64,000 nt of DNA. Origin: Actinokineospora diospyrosa. GTDB taxonomy: Bacteria; Actinomycetota; Actinomycetes; Mycobacteriales; Pseudonocardiaceae. The stretch covers positions 1-64,000 of the forward strand of contig NZ_JAMTCO010000005.1 in assembly GCF_024171925.1 (NCBI RefSeq), read 5' to 3'. The notes beneath the pieces are model-generated. The model saw only the letters and a list, made by a program, of their open reading frames with translations, was not told the DNA's origin and did not search any database. A program made the translations under genes and the position numbers. How positions within the stretch are numbered: position 1 is the stretch's first letter; each line of letters starts with the position of its first letter. Below, piece after piece: positions 44,092 to 53,536 of this stretch.

Positions 44092-47000
44092 GTGGGTGGG
44101 GTGGATGTCTTCTCGGCGGACCGGGAAGTTGGGCGAGACCTAGAGGCGGTCGACTGGGCCGGGACGCCGTTGGGGGTGGTTGAGGGGTGGCCGCAGAGTT
44201 TGCGGACGGCGGTCAGCATCGTGTTGTCGTCGCGGTTCCCCATGTGGTTGGCGTGGGGACCGGAGCTGACCTTCTTCTGCAACTCCTCTTACCGGCGCGA
44301 CACCCTGGGGCGGAAGTACCCGTGGGCGCTCGGTAGGCCTGCCAGCGAAGTGTGGGCGGAGATCTGGGACGACATCGGTCCGCGTATCGAAGCTGTGCTG
44401 ACGACAGGTACCGCCACCTGGGACGAAGCGCTGCTCTTGGTGCTAGAGCGGTCCGGCTTCCCTGAGGAGACCTACCACACCTTCTCCTACAGCCCGCTGC
44501 GCGACGACGCCGATGCCGTGGTGGGGATGCTGTGCGTTGTCAGCGAGGACACCGACCGGGTCATCGGTGAGCGGCGGATGGCGACGTTGCGCGACCTCGG
44601 GTCCAACCCCAGCGCGGTCCGCACCGAGCAGGAGACCCTCGCCTTCGCCCGTGACCAGCTCGAGCGCAACCCGCACGACCTGCCGTTCACCCTCACCTAC
44701 GTCTTCGACGACGACGGCACCGCGCACCTCGCCGGGACGACCGGGATCGCCGTCGAGCACGCCGCCGCGCCCAACACCCTGCCGCCCGACAACCCGGTGT
44801 GGCCCGCGGCGGCGTTGGCCGCGGGGGAGTCCGTGCTGGTCGAACTGGACGCCGAAGTGTTCGCGGGGCTGCCGAGCGGCCGGTGGTCCGCCCCGCCCGC
44901 CCAGGCCGTGGTCGTCCCGCTGAAGCAGCAGGGCGCGGCGCCGTACGGGTTCATGGTCGTCGGACTCAACCGGTACCGGCCGCTCGACGAGGGGTACCGG
45001 GGATTCGTCGACCTGGTCGCCACGCACGTCGCGGCCGGGATCTCCAGCGCGCGCGGCTACCAGGCCCAGCAGCGGCGGGCCGAGGGGCTGGCCGAGCTCG
45101 ACCGCGCCAAGACCGCGTTCTTCTCCAACGTCAGCCACGAGTTCCGCACCCCGCTGACCCTCATCATGGGGCCGCTCGACGACCTGCGCGACCGACTCGG
45201 CCACAGCGACGGGCGGGTTCGCGAGGAGATCGAGGTCATCCACCGCAACGCCCTGCGGTTGGGCAAGCTGGTCAACACGCTGCTGGACTTCTCGCGCATC
45301 GAGGCGGGCCGCATGCAGGCCCACTACGAGCCAGTCGACCTCGCTGCGACCACCGCTGAGCTCGCTAGCGTCTTCCGCTCCGCGATCGATCGCGCAGGAC
45401 TCGACTTCGTCGTCGACTGCCCACCTCTATCTGAGCCCGTCTACGTCGATCTGGGTATGTGGGAGAAGGTAGTTCTAAACCTGCTCAGCAACGCGGTTAA
45501 GTTCACCTTCGACGGTTCGGTCGGGATCTCTGTGCGTGCAGAGGACAAGACCGCCGTGGTTGTCATCCACGACACCGGCATCGGCATCCCTCCGGAAGAG
45601 ATCCCGCGCCTGTTCGAACGCTTTCACCGCATCGAGAACGCGCGCTCACGGTCCAATGAGGGCAGTGGCATCGGCCTGGCTCTAGTGCAGGAACTCGTCG
45701 GACTGCACGGCGGCGCTATCACCGCCGACAGCACCGTGGGCGAGGGCACCAGTTTCACCATCCGCTTGCCGTTCGGGTCCGCACACCTCCCCGCCGACGC
45801 CTTGTCATCAGGCCAAGGTTCTAGCGCTGTCTCCGCTACCGCCCAGCCCTACGTGCAAGAGGCGCTGCGCTGGCTACCTGGCGCGGCACCGGTAGTGGCC
45901 GCTGTGTCAGATGCTCATGCCACCGTCGTGGTCGCTGACGACAACGCCGACATGCGTGAATACCTCGTGCGGCTGCTATCCGAGGCCGGCTACCAGGTGC
46001 GGGCGGTCACCGATGGCGTTCTGGCGCTGGAGGAGGTCCGCACGTCGCCGCCAGATCTGCTGGTCAGCGACGTGATGATGCCCCGCATGGACGGCTTGGC
46101 GCTGCTGACGGCCCTGCGCGGCGACCCGCGCACGGCGGCGGTCCCGGTGTTGCTGCTGTCGGCGCGCGCCGGGCAGGAGGCCTCCATCGAGGGCCTGCGC
46201 GCGGGCGCCGACGACTACCTGGTCAAGCCGTTCGCCGCCGCCGAGTTGCTGGCCAGGGTGCGGGCGACGGTGGAACTGGCCCGGATGCGCACCCACCACG
46301 CCCGCTGGCGCACGGCCATGGTCGACTCCCTCCAGGAGGCGTTCTTCGTCTGCGATGACGAAGGCGCCGTAGTGGAGATCAACAATGCCTTCGCCGACAT
46401 CCTCGGCTATGGCCCGGAAGGCCTGCCTTACGCGCCCCGGCACGCTTGGTGGCCAGATGAGACCGCCGACCCAGAGGCGTACCGCACGGTCGTCGAGGTG
46501 GTCACGAGCATGCGGGACGAGGACCGGGGCAGTTACCACGCCATCCCTGTCGTGCACCGCGACGGTCACCGGCTGTGGATCAGCGCCAGCCTCAGCCGGG
46601 TCCAAGACCCCGATACCGGTCGCACGGTGACGGTCGGCACCTTCCGCGACGTCACCGCCGCGCACCACGCCATCCAGCGGGACACCGCCCTCGCGGCGCT
46701 CAACATGCGGTTGACCAATGCCACCAGTTCAACCGAGGCGCTGATGGGCGCGTTGTCGGAACTGCGGGATCTATGGCGTGCCGAGCGAGTGCTCGCTCTA
46801 GTCCGTTCCGATGAGCCTAGGTTGACCAGCACCGACCCTGACCTGACCTGGGAGGGCCTACCTGAGCAGCGTCGGGATGCCCTCATCAAGCTGTGCGGTA
46901 GCCATACCCTTGCTCCCGTAACCGATGGTGCTACCGGCGTTGCGGTTACGTTGGACCACCCCGACGGTCCAATGGTGCTTTGGCTCGACCTGAGCGAACG

Positions 47001-48174
47001 CAGGCCGTTTGGCGACCAAGACGAGTTGCTGCTGTCGCTGCTGGCCGGTCACTTGGCCCAGGGGTTGGCGCGCGCCCACCAGATCGACCAACAGCGGGAG
47101 ACCGCGCTAGCTCTGCAGCGGGCCATCCTCGGTCCGGCAGTCCTACCCGCGGGCTTCGTCGTCCGGTATGAACCCGCCGCCAGCCCAGTGGGCGTTGGCG
47201 GCGATTGGTACGACACGGTGCCGCTACCGGATGGCCGCATCGGCATCGTTGTCGGTGACTGCGTGGGCCGTGGCTTGAACGCCGCCGTGGTCATGGGACA
47301 GCTGCGCAGCGCCTGCCGCGCCTTGCTGCTGCAGGACGTCGGGCCCGCCCGCACCCTCATGGCGATGGACCACTTCGCCGCGGGTGTCCCCGGCGCCGTG
47401 TGCACCACCGTGTTCTGCGGGGTCCTCGACCCGAGCACCGGCGTGCTGACCTACTCCAGCGCGGGCCACCCGCCCGCGATCCTCACCCATCCCGACGGCA
47501 CCGCCCACCACCTCGACCAGGCCGCCTCGACGCCACTCGCCGTCCAACCCGGCGTCTCCCGGCCCGAGGTCGACCGCGTGCTCCCGGTCCGCGCCACCCT
47601 GCTCATCTACACCGACGGCCTCGTCGAACGCCGCCGCCGTTCGCTCACCGAGGGCATCGACCAGGTCATCACCGCACTCCGAGTGGGCGGCGACTCCACC
47701 CTCGACGCCCTCGCCGACCAGGTCATGACCCACCTGGCCCCCGACACCGGCTACGACGACGACGTGGCTGTCCTGCTGTACCGCCACCCCGCGCCCCTGG
47801 AGCTGACCTTCCCCGCCGACGCGGGCCAGCTGGCCCCCGCCCGCCGCACCCTCGGCACCTGGCTCGAGCGCTACGGCGTGCCCGCCCCCACCACCCAAGA
47901 CATCCTGGTCGCCGTCGGCGAGGCATGCGCCAACGCCATCGAACACGGCTACCACGACACCGAGCCCGCCTCCGTCCACCTCCGGGCAGAAGCCACCGTC
48001 CACGACCTCCACCTGACCATCACCGACACCGGCCACTGGCGCCAACCCGACCCCGCCCGCAACCCCCACCGCGGCCGGGGCATCGCCCTTATGCGCGCCT
48101 TCATGCACCACGTGGCCATCACCCACACCCCAACCGGAACAACGGTCGAGATGCGCACCCGGGTCTTCCCCTAG
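44092..48174 (+). CDS. Hybrid histidine kinase/SpoIIE-type PP2C phosphatase with RsbW-like kinase domain
   Basis: 1360 residues. In order: a PAS-like domain (1-155, TPLGVVEGWPQSLRTAVSIV); a GAF-like region (165-325); HisKA (about 337-405, phospho-His in NVSHEFRTPL); HATPase (450-565); a receiver (605-725, Asp in LLVSDVMMPRMDG); a second PAS (735-850); a linker; a PP2C/SpoIIE domain (about 1005-1225, GGDWYD, GDCVGRG, YTDGLVE, DDDVAVLL); and a C-terminal anti-sigma-type HATPase (1230-1360, GEACANAIEHGY). One protein could combine phosphorelay with control of an anti-sigma/anti-anti-sigma switch. No partner is adjacent. Blocks near 45320-45960 and 46330-47290 have relaxed third positions. Confidence 0.92.
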   Translation: MGGVDVFSADREVGRDLEAVDWAGTPLGVVEGWPQSLRTAVSIVLSSRFPMWLAWGPELTFFCNSSYRRDTLGRKYPWALGRPASEVWAEIWDDIGPRIEAVLTTGTATWDEALLLVLERSGFPEETYHTFSYSPLRDDADAVVGMLCVVSEDTDRVIGERRMATLRDLGSNPSAVRTEQETLAFARDQLERNPHDLPFTLTYVFDDDGTAHLAGTTGIAVEHAAAPNTLPPDNPVWPAAALAAGESVLVELDAEVFAGLPSGRWSAPPAQAVVVPLKQQGAAPYGFMVVGLNRYRPLDEGYRGFVDLVATHVAAGISSARGYQAQQRRAEGLAELDRAKTAFFSNVSHEFRTPLTLIMGPLDDLRDRLGHSDGRVREEIEVIHRNALRLGKLVNTLLDFSRIEAGRMQAHYEPVDLAATTAELASVFRSAIDRAGLDFVVDCPPLSEPVYVDLGMWEKVVLNLLSNAVKFTFDGSVGISVRAEDKTAVVVIHDTGIGIPPEEIPRLFERFHRIENARSRSNEGSGIGLALVQELVGLHGGAITADSTVGEGTSFTIRLPFGSAHLPADALSSGQGSSAVSATAQPYVQEALRWLPGAAPVVAAVSDAHATVVVADDNADMREYLVRLLSEAGYQVRAVTDGVLALEEVRTSPPDLLVSDVMMPRMDGLALLTALRGDPRTAAVPVLLLSARAGQEASIEGLRAGADDYLVKPFAAAELLARVRATVELARMRTHHARWRTAMVDSLQEAFFVCDDEGAVVEINNAFADILGYGPEGLPYAPRHAWWPDETADPEAYRTVVEVVTSMRDEDRGSYHAIPVVHRDGHRLWISASLSRVQDPDTGRTVTVGTFRDVTAAHHAIQRDTALAALNMRLTNATSSTEALMGALSELRDLWRAERVLALVRSDEPRLTSTDPDLTWEGLPEQRRDALIKLCGSHTLAPVTDGATGVAVTLDHPDGPMVLWLDLSERRPFGDQDELLLSLLAGHLAQGLARAHQIDQQRETALALQRAILGPAVLPAGFVVRYEPAASPVGVGGDWYDTVPLPDGRIGIVVGDCVGRGLNAAVVMGQLRSACRALLLQDVGPARTLMAMDHFAAGVPGAVCTTVFCGVLDPSTGVLTYSSAGHPPAILTHPDGTAHHLDQAASTPLAVQPGVSRPEVDRVLPVRATLLIYTDGLVERRRRSLTEGIDQVITALRVGGDSTLDALADQVMTHLAPDTGYDDDVAVLLYRHPAPLELTFPADAGQLAPARRTLGTWLERYGVPAPTTQDILVAVGEACANAIEHGYHDTEPASVHLRAEATVHDLHLTITDTGHWRQPDPARNPHRGRGIALMRAFMHHVAITHTPTGTTVEMRTRVFP

Positions 48175-48729
48175 GTCCACCACGGAGCGATGCGGGCTCG
48201 TCTCCGCGCCCCCGACAAGCCTGAACGAGGCAACGCGCTCCGCACACGAGCCCAACCGAAGCCGACGTAGCGCTGGTCTACTGCCGTAGCCGAGCCGCAA
48301 CGCCGTCGCGAACCACCTGCGTAGACCCACGACCTCGATCGCGCCGAACCGCTTCTCCTTTAGAGAACCCCATTCTGCTCGGGATCTTTCGAAGCCCTCA
48401 TGCAAGAGGAGATGCGTTCTGGTACGGAGGATCCATGCCGATCTGCTGGCCCAGGGCGTGGAGTGCGGGCCCGGTGGGTGCCCGGATCATGTACGACTTG
48501 GGGGCCTTGCACGTGTCATCCCCAGCTGTGGTGGTGTGCTCCGCCCGCGGCCGACGGCTTGCTGGTTGACGATGACTTGGTTGGGACTCCCTTCGGTTGG
48601 CGGTAGGGGCGTGCGCTCATCTTCTTGGCGAAAGGTGGGCCTAGTAGGTGACGGAGGTTTGGACCGGTTAGTGGTCGGAGGGGAGACCGGTGGTGAACGG
48701 GACGGTGCGGACGGGGCTGAGGGTGGGGG
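48175..48729. other. Region without a recognisable gene
   Basis: About 550 bases between the hybrid kinase and the sphingomyelinase-like remnant. Open frames at 48400-48606 (+) and the continuation of the remnant frame to 48487 (-) lack protein character. It may be decayed sequence from the missing 3' part of the remnant, but I could not recognise residues of that family. Confidence 0.5.
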
Positions 48730-48984
48730 TTGGGCGCGCAGTGACTCGGCCTCCGCGCTGAACGCCTCCGAGAGCACGAGCACGCCGGGGTCGGTGGATC
48801 TGATCAGTGCCTCGGCCTCGCCCGCGCGGCGTTGCTTGGCCGCGGTGTCGCCGTCGGCGACGCGGGGGAGTTGGTAGATGTTGAAGGCCAGGACGGAGAG
48901 CGACACCGATGTCGTGGCCAGGGCGGGCAGCGGGGTGGCGATCATGATCGTGAGGGCCAGCAGGGTAGCCGAAAAGCGTTTCAC
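48730..48984 (-). pseudogene. 5' remnant of a secreted endonuclease/exonuclease/phosphatase-family (sphingomyelinase C-like) gene
   Basis: From GTG at 48984 the frame reads a signal peptide (VKRFSATLLALTIMIATPLPALA), then LSVLAFNIYQLPR, AAKQRRAGEAEALI and DPGVLVLSEAF. This is the start of a bacterial sphingomyelinase/EEP phosphodiesterase, with the Asn of AFNIYQLP and the metal Glu of LSEAF. After SLRAQ the frame turns to Pro/Ser-rich nonsense, and the catalytic Asp/His motifs of the remaining 200 or so residues are absent from all frames of the next 500 bases. It is truncated or decayed. Confidence 0.65.
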
Positions 48985-49208
48985 AGAGCTAGTTTGCCCC
49001 CGGTGGACCGTGTCGCGCCTCACTCGGACAGGTGATTCACCATGACTTAAGTCGGGGTGTGGGTTCGTCGATCGACCAGTGCGCGCCGACCTCAGCGCGC
49101 CATAGCGTCCCTGGCAGCCGACGAAGGGGGCACTGTGATCGACCCGAAGGTTCCAGAACCGGGCAAAACGGGTATGCCACTTGGCGAGCGCGAGAGGAGG
49201 CGGCATAC

Positions 49209-49844
49209 GTGAGCACCGGACCCGAAGGGGGCTTGACCGGCTGGGCCCTGGATGTCATGGACACCCTCGGTGGTCCCGGTGCCGGTCTACTTGTGGCTGC
49301 CGAGAACCTCTTCCCGCCGTTGCCGAGCGAGGTGTTCCTGCCGTTGGCAGGTTTCGCTGCCAGCCGAGGTGGCATCTCCTTGTTCAGCGCCATCTTCTTC
49401 ACCACGTTGGGCTCAGTGGTAGGCGCTCTTATGCTGTACTGGCTTGGCGCAAAGCTGGGACGAGAACGACTACGTGCGTTGGTGGAGCGCATCCCGCTGT
49501 TAGATGTGTCTGATGTGGATCGAACCGAGGACTGGTTCGACAAGCACGGCGGCAAGGCGGTATTCCTAGGGAGGATGCTCCCCATCTTCCGGAGCCTGAT
49601 CTCCATCCCCGCTGGTCTTAACCGGATGCCGTTGGCCAAGTTCGTCGCTCTTACCACCGCTGGCAGTCTTCTCTGGAACAGTGGCTTCGTGCTAGCGGGC
49701 TACCTGCTTGGGCAGAGCTGGCATCTCATAGAAGGCTACGCGTCCATCTTCGAGAAGGTCGTACTGGGCGTCGTTGTCCTTGCTGTCGTCTGGTTTGTCA
49801 TCAAGCGGGTGGCTGGTCGACGAGACCGGCCTCGTACGCGATGA
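49209..49844 (+). CDS. DedA/SNARE-associated family membrane protein
   Basis: 211 residues with several hydrophobic helices. The DedA signature is present as FPPLPSEVFLPLAGF near the N-terminus, GALMLYWLGAKLGRERL and GRMLPIFRSLISIPAGLNRMP. The family carries undecaprenyl phosphate or phospholipids across the membrane. GTG at 49209 (VSTGPEGG) has AGAGGAGG about ten bases upstream. One TTA codon occurs near 49500. The last 44 bases overlap the opposing regulator gene. Confidence 0.88.
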   Translation: MSTGPEGGLTGWALDVMDTLGGPGAGLLVAAENLFPPLPSEVFLPLAGFAASRGGISLFSAIFFTTLGSVVGALMLYWLGAKLGRERLRALVERIPLLDVSDVDRTEDWFDKHGGKAVFLGRMLPIFRSLISIPAGLNRMPLAKFVALTTAGSLLWNSGFVLAGYLLGQSWHLIEGYASIFEKVVLGVVVLAVVWFVIKRVAGRRDRPRTR

Positions 49845-50472
49845 TCGCCGCCTGCACCCGGTTGCGGACATCGAGGCGGGTCAGGATCGTGCTGACATAC
49901 GCCTTCACGGTGCCCTCGACCAGGTGCAGGCGCCTCGCGATCTCGGCGTTGGCCAGACCGGCCCCGACCAACGCGAGTACCTGTCGTTCCCGCGCGGTAA
50001 GCACCTCTATGCGCTCTCGAGCTTCAACCCGTGCGCCCATCCGCCCCGCAGGTCCTGCGGACAGTTCTGCGATCACCCGCGAAGCCACCTTCGGCGACAG
50101 GTAGGCAGCCCCCTCCGCGACAGCGTGAACACCGGCGATCAGCTCTCGTGGGTCGCCAGACTTAAGCAGGAACCCACTGGCGCCATCTCCCAACGCTCGG
50201 GCGATGTAGGCGTCCTCCGAGAAGGTGGTGAGCATGACCACGGCAGTGTTCGGCATACCCCGCCTTATCTCGGCAGCGGCAGCTAGGCCGTCCATGACCG
50301 GCATCCGTATGTCGAGCAACGCGACATCTGGCCTGTGTGCGCGTGTTAGATCTACCGCCTCACGGCCGTCTGCTGCCTCGGCGACGACGTCGATGGCATC
50401 GTCGGCAGCGAGGATGGCGCGGACTCCCGCCCGGACCATGGCCTCGTCGTCCGCAAGGAGCACCCGGATCAC
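49801..50472 (-). CDS. NarL/LuxR family response regulator
   Basis: 223 residues: receiver with acidic pocket LLADDEA, phosphoacceptor in VALLDIRMPVMDG and Lys in GFLLKSGD, followed by a LuxR HTH (LTARERQVLALVGAGLANAEIARRL). It overlaps the kinase gene by four bases (ATGA), so it is co-translated and is the kinase's likely partner. Confidence 0.93.
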   Translation of the reverse strand: MIRVLLADDEAMVRAGVRAILAADDAIDVVAEAADGREAVDLTRAHRPDVALLDIRMPVMDGLAAAAEIRRGMPNTAVVMLTTFSEDAYIARALGDGASGFLLKSGDPRELIAGVHAVAEGAAYLSPKVASRVIAELSAGPAGRMGARVEARERIEVLTARERQVLALVGAGLANAEIARRLHLVEGTVKAYVSTILTRLDVRNRVQAAIIAYEAGLVDQPPA

Positions 50473-52010
50473 TTGTGCTGCTCCCGAACGACGTCCTTAG
50501 CAACCAAGCTGTCAGCGTCGAAACACACTCGCAGCACAGTGGAGTGGAAGTCGAACATGGTTGCCTCCGCGAGGTAGTACCGACAGCCAGCACCGGGCGG
50601 GTTGGACATGGTCGGGGCGTCCAACATCTGCATCTCCGGTAGTGCTGCCTCCACCTCGCCCTTCGGCTGACCGATCCAGAATCGGTCATAGTCAGCACGC
50701 GGTAGCACTGAGTGCATGACGGAATAGGCGTAGTAGCCGAACATCAACGCGACGAGCCCAAAGGCGATCGCCGCAGGTACGCCTACCGCCACGATCAGCC
50801 CGCGCCGAGCACTACGCCTGACCTGCTCGCGGACGCTCTCAGTGGTCTCTATGGGCTCTATCACGGCGGTAGCGTCATGTGGCAGTCGGGCGCGCACCGC
50901 GAAGCCACCACCCTCATGTCCAGCTGCGAACGTGCCGCCCATGAGCAAGGCGCGTTCCCGCAGTCCGATAAGACCACGCTGCGTGCCTATCTCACCTTCA
51001 GCTGGCCGGGTCGCTGCAGCATTGACCACGGAGACCGAGGTCACGTCCTTGTCGCGTTCGACCCGCACAGTCACCCGGGCCCCCGGCGCGTACTTGGCGG
51101 CGTTGGTCAACCCCTCTTGCACCACTCGCCGCACGGCTAGTCCGACGACGCCGGTGATCTCGGCAGGGCTATCGAGGTCAACGGTCATACCTGAGGCTCT
51201 TGCCCGTTCGACCATGTCAGCCACGGAGTCGGTGGTGGGGCGCAGCGGTGCCAAGGTCCCGGGTTCACCGAGCAGACCGATGATCGTCCGCAGCGTCTCC
51301 GAGGCCTGGCCTGCGGTCGTGCGCAGCTCACCCGCGGCCTGTCGGTGGTGCTCACCCAGGCCACGGTCGACCTCGAGCCCGCCTGCGCGCAGCGCGATGA
51401 GCGCGAGCTCGTGCCCCAGGGAGTCGTGCATGTCCTGGGCGATCCGGGCCCGCTCGCGCAACCGCTCGCGCTCGGCGATGATCCGCTGCTCCCGTTCCAG
51501 CTGCTCGGCGCGCTGCCACCCGGCCCGCTGCAGCTCTGCCCGCTGCCGTAGGAATCGACCGGCGAACCAGGGGAACACGGCGAGTAGAACCAGGCCGAAC
51601 ACCATCCACAGCCACTGCATCAGCTGGGTGTCGAACCTGCCGCGGACGACCCCCAGGAAGATGGAGTAACCGAGCCCGAGTGCGGCTAGAGCGGCGAACG
51701 CGTAAACCGCCGGTCGAACCTCCGCCGTGCGGCGGCCGAGTAGGTAACTCATCAACACCGCGGCGATCGTGAAGCTTGCGCTACCGATGCCCGCCATGAC
51801 CAGGTAGGCCATCCCGGCGCAAGCGAGCAGGAAGGACGCTAGAGGGGCTCGTCGGGACAGGGTGGATGCGCCCACGAGCAGGACGAACAGGACTGTCACG
51901 TCCCAGCTGAGTCTGGAGACCGGCTGGTTCAACAGGACTTCCAGGCCGAACAACGCGCACAGGACTGCACCGATCGCGACGTCCACGGCGACGCTCCGCG
52001 TGTGTTCCAC
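50469..52010 (-). CDS. Sensor histidine kinase with an extra C-terminal membrane/extracytoplasmic part
   Basis: 513 residues. Five to six N-terminal transmembrane helices (about 10-155), a coiled linker, HisKA_3 with phospho-His in RIAQDMHDSLGHEL, and HATPase with EGLTNAAKYAPGA and GTQRGLIGLRERA. After the ATPase domain (ends near 380) come a basic linker, another transmembrane helix (about 405-430) and a final 80-residue domain (RADYDRFWIGQPKGEVEAAL...). The two cysteines in GAGCRYYL and LRVCFDA might form a disulfide if this part is outside. This tail is unusual for NarL-type kinases. The start is GTG at 52010. Confidence 0.88.
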   Translation of the reverse strand: MEHTRSVAVDVAIGAVLCALFGLEVLLNQPVSRLSWDVTVLFVLLVGASTLSRRAPLASFLLACAGMAYLVMAGIGSASFTIAAVLMSYLLGRRTAEVRPAVYAFAALAALGLGYSIFLGVVRGRFDTQLMQWLWMVFGLVLLAVFPWFAGRFLRQRAELQRAGWQRAEQLEREQRIIAERERLRERARIAQDMHDSLGHELALIALRAGGLEVDRGLGEHHRQAAGELRTTAGQASETLRTIIGLLGEPGTLAPLRPTTDSVADMVERARASGMTVDLDSPAEITGVVGLAVRRVVQEGLTNAAKYAPGARVTVRVERDKDVTSVSVVNAAATRPAEGEIGTQRGLIGLRERALLMGGTFAAGHEGGGFAVRARLPHDATAVIEPIETTESVREQVRRSARRGLIVAVGVPAAIAFGLVALMFGYYAYSVMHSVLPRADYDRFWIGQPKGEVEAALPEMQMLDAPTMSNPPGAGCRYYLAEATMFDFHSTVLRVCFDADSLVAKDVVREQHK

Positions 52011-52099
52011 CCGACTGACGCTACAAGCGGGGGGTGCGTTGTCGACACTGACGAAAGTAAAGCTGGTTCGATGGGGGTTCCACTGTTGAGGAGGAGCCC

Positions 52100-52576
52100 A
52101 TGCGCCGGTTGGTGGTCCTGCGGCACGCGAAGTCGGCTTGGCCGGAGGGCGTGCCCGACTACCGTCGTCCGCTCAACGACCGGGGTAGGCGCGACGCCCC
52201 CGCGGTCGGCAAGTGGCTGGCCGACCACGTCGACGCCATAGACCTAGCCCTGGTCTCGCCCGCTACCCGCACCAGGCAGACCTGGGAGCTGGCAGCGGCG
52301 CAGTTAGCTGACATCCCACCCACCACCTTCGACGAGCAGCTCTACGGCGAGGGTGCTGACTCGATCCTGGCGGTCTTGCGGGCGGTACCCGACACCGCCA
52401 AGACGGTCTTGCTCATAGGTCACAACCCAGACCTGGAGGACGTCGTAGAGACCCTCACCGGCACCCGCCCGGAGTTCAAGACCTCAGCACTAGCCGTCCT
52501 AACCTGGCCCGGCAAACGCCTGACCACAACACCCCGCTCGTGCTCGCTAACCCAAACCCAAACAATCCGCGCCTAA
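52100..52576 (+). CDS. SixA-like phosphohistidine phosphatase
   Basis: 158 residues of the histidine phosphatase superfamily: RLVVLRHAKSAWPEG (catalytic RHxK/RHG-type His), LALVSPATRTRQTWE and VLLIGHNPDLEDVV (second His). It likely removes phosphate from phospho-His proteins. ATG at 52100 has GAGGAGGAG just upstream. It is divergent from the NarL-type kinase, which is suggestive but not proof of a link. Confidence 0.88.
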   Translation: MRRLVVLRHAKSAWPEGVPDYRRPLNDRGRRDAPAVGKWLADHVDAIDLALVSPATRTRQTWELAAAQLADIPPTTFDEQLYGEGADSILAVLRAVPDTAKTVLLIGHNPDLEDVVETLTGTRPEFKTSALAVLTWPGKRLTTTPRSCSLTQTQTIRA

Positions 52577-52593
52577 CGCCCTGATTCCTCTGG

Positions 52594-53442
52594 ATGGCTG
52601 TGAGCGAGTACCAGTACTACGAGTTCTTGGCGATCGATCGACCATTGGACGACGTCGAGCAGGCCGCGATTCGGTCGCTGTCGACCCGGGCAACGATCAC
52701 AGCCACCAGCTTCATGAATGACTACCACTGGGGTGACTTCAAGGGGGATCCGAACTGGCTGATGGAGCGCTACTACGACGCGCACCTCTATGTGGCTGAC
52801 TGGGGCACGCGGAGAGTGATGTTCCGCCTGCCCAGCGACCTGCTCGACCCTGCCGTCGTCGAGGACTACTGCGTGGGCGACCAGATGAGCGCGTGGACCA
52901 CGGATGAGTACATCGTGCTCGACGCCATCAGCGAGGACCACCCCAACGACGTCGACTACGACGCCGAGACGATGCTAACGGCGATAGTCGGAGTGCGCGC
53001 TGAGCTCGCTGCCGGTGACCTCCGCCCGCTCTACATAGCCTGGCTAGCCGCCTACGGCACATGGGAACGCGACGAAGACGCCTTCACCCGCGACGCCGAC
53101 AACGACCTAGAGCCACCGGTCCCACCAGGCTTGGGCGACCTCACCACCGCACAGCGCGCCCTAGCCGACTTCTTACGCCTCGACCGCACTCTCCTCGCGG
53201 TCGCCGCCCAAGCCTCCCCGCCCCCACACGACCCCCGCGACCTCGCCGCACACCTAGCCACCCTGCCAACTTCTAAGAAAGACCAACTCCTAACCCAACT
53301 ACTACAAGGCGAAGCCGCCCAAGCCCGGAACTCCCTCCAACACCTCCTCCATCACCAGGCCGCTCCTACTTCCCCCACCCCAACCCGCCGAACCGTAGGC
53401 ACCCTCCTAGACACCGCCGCCCACCACCGCATCTCCCACTGA
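52594..53442 (+). CDS. Conserved-type protein of unknown function
   Basis: 282 residues. The N-terminal 150 are rich in aromatic residues and look like a domain: YQYYEFLAIDRPLDD, TSFMNDYHWGDFKGDP, LMERYYDAHLYVADWGTRRVMFRLP. The C-terminal third is helical (leucine-rich, residues 185-260). Proteins with this N-terminus are annotated as hypothetical in actinobacteria. It follows sixA by 17 bases on the same strand, so they are probably co-transcribed. It has T/A-richer codons and a TTA near 53170. No function is assigned. Confidence 0.7.
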   Translation: MAVSEYQYYEFLAIDRPLDDVEQAAIRSLSTRATITATSFMNDYHWGDFKGDPNWLMERYYDAHLYVADWGTRRVMFRLPSDLLDPAVVEDYCVGDQMSAWTTDEYIVLDAISEDHPNDVDYDAETMLTAIVGVRAELAAGDLRPLYIAWLAAYGTWERDEDAFTRDADNDLEPPVPPGLGDLTTAQRALADFLRLDRTLLAVAAQASPPPHDPRDLAAHLATLPTSKKDQLLTQLLQGEAAQARNSLQHLLHHQAAPTSPTPTRRTVGTLLDTAAHHRISH

Positions 53443-53536
53443 CCGCACCGCGGCGGCTCGGCCCACAAGAACAGATGGTGACCTTGCAGGCTCTAAACCG
53501 CCTAAGCTGACCCGGGGCAGGCCCGAGGCGGTCGCA

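Noticed and set aside
48400-48606. Small plus-strand gene of 68 codons
   Set aside because: Composition is Cys/Gly/Pro-rich without domain character, it has no ribosome site, and other frames across the same bases are equally open.
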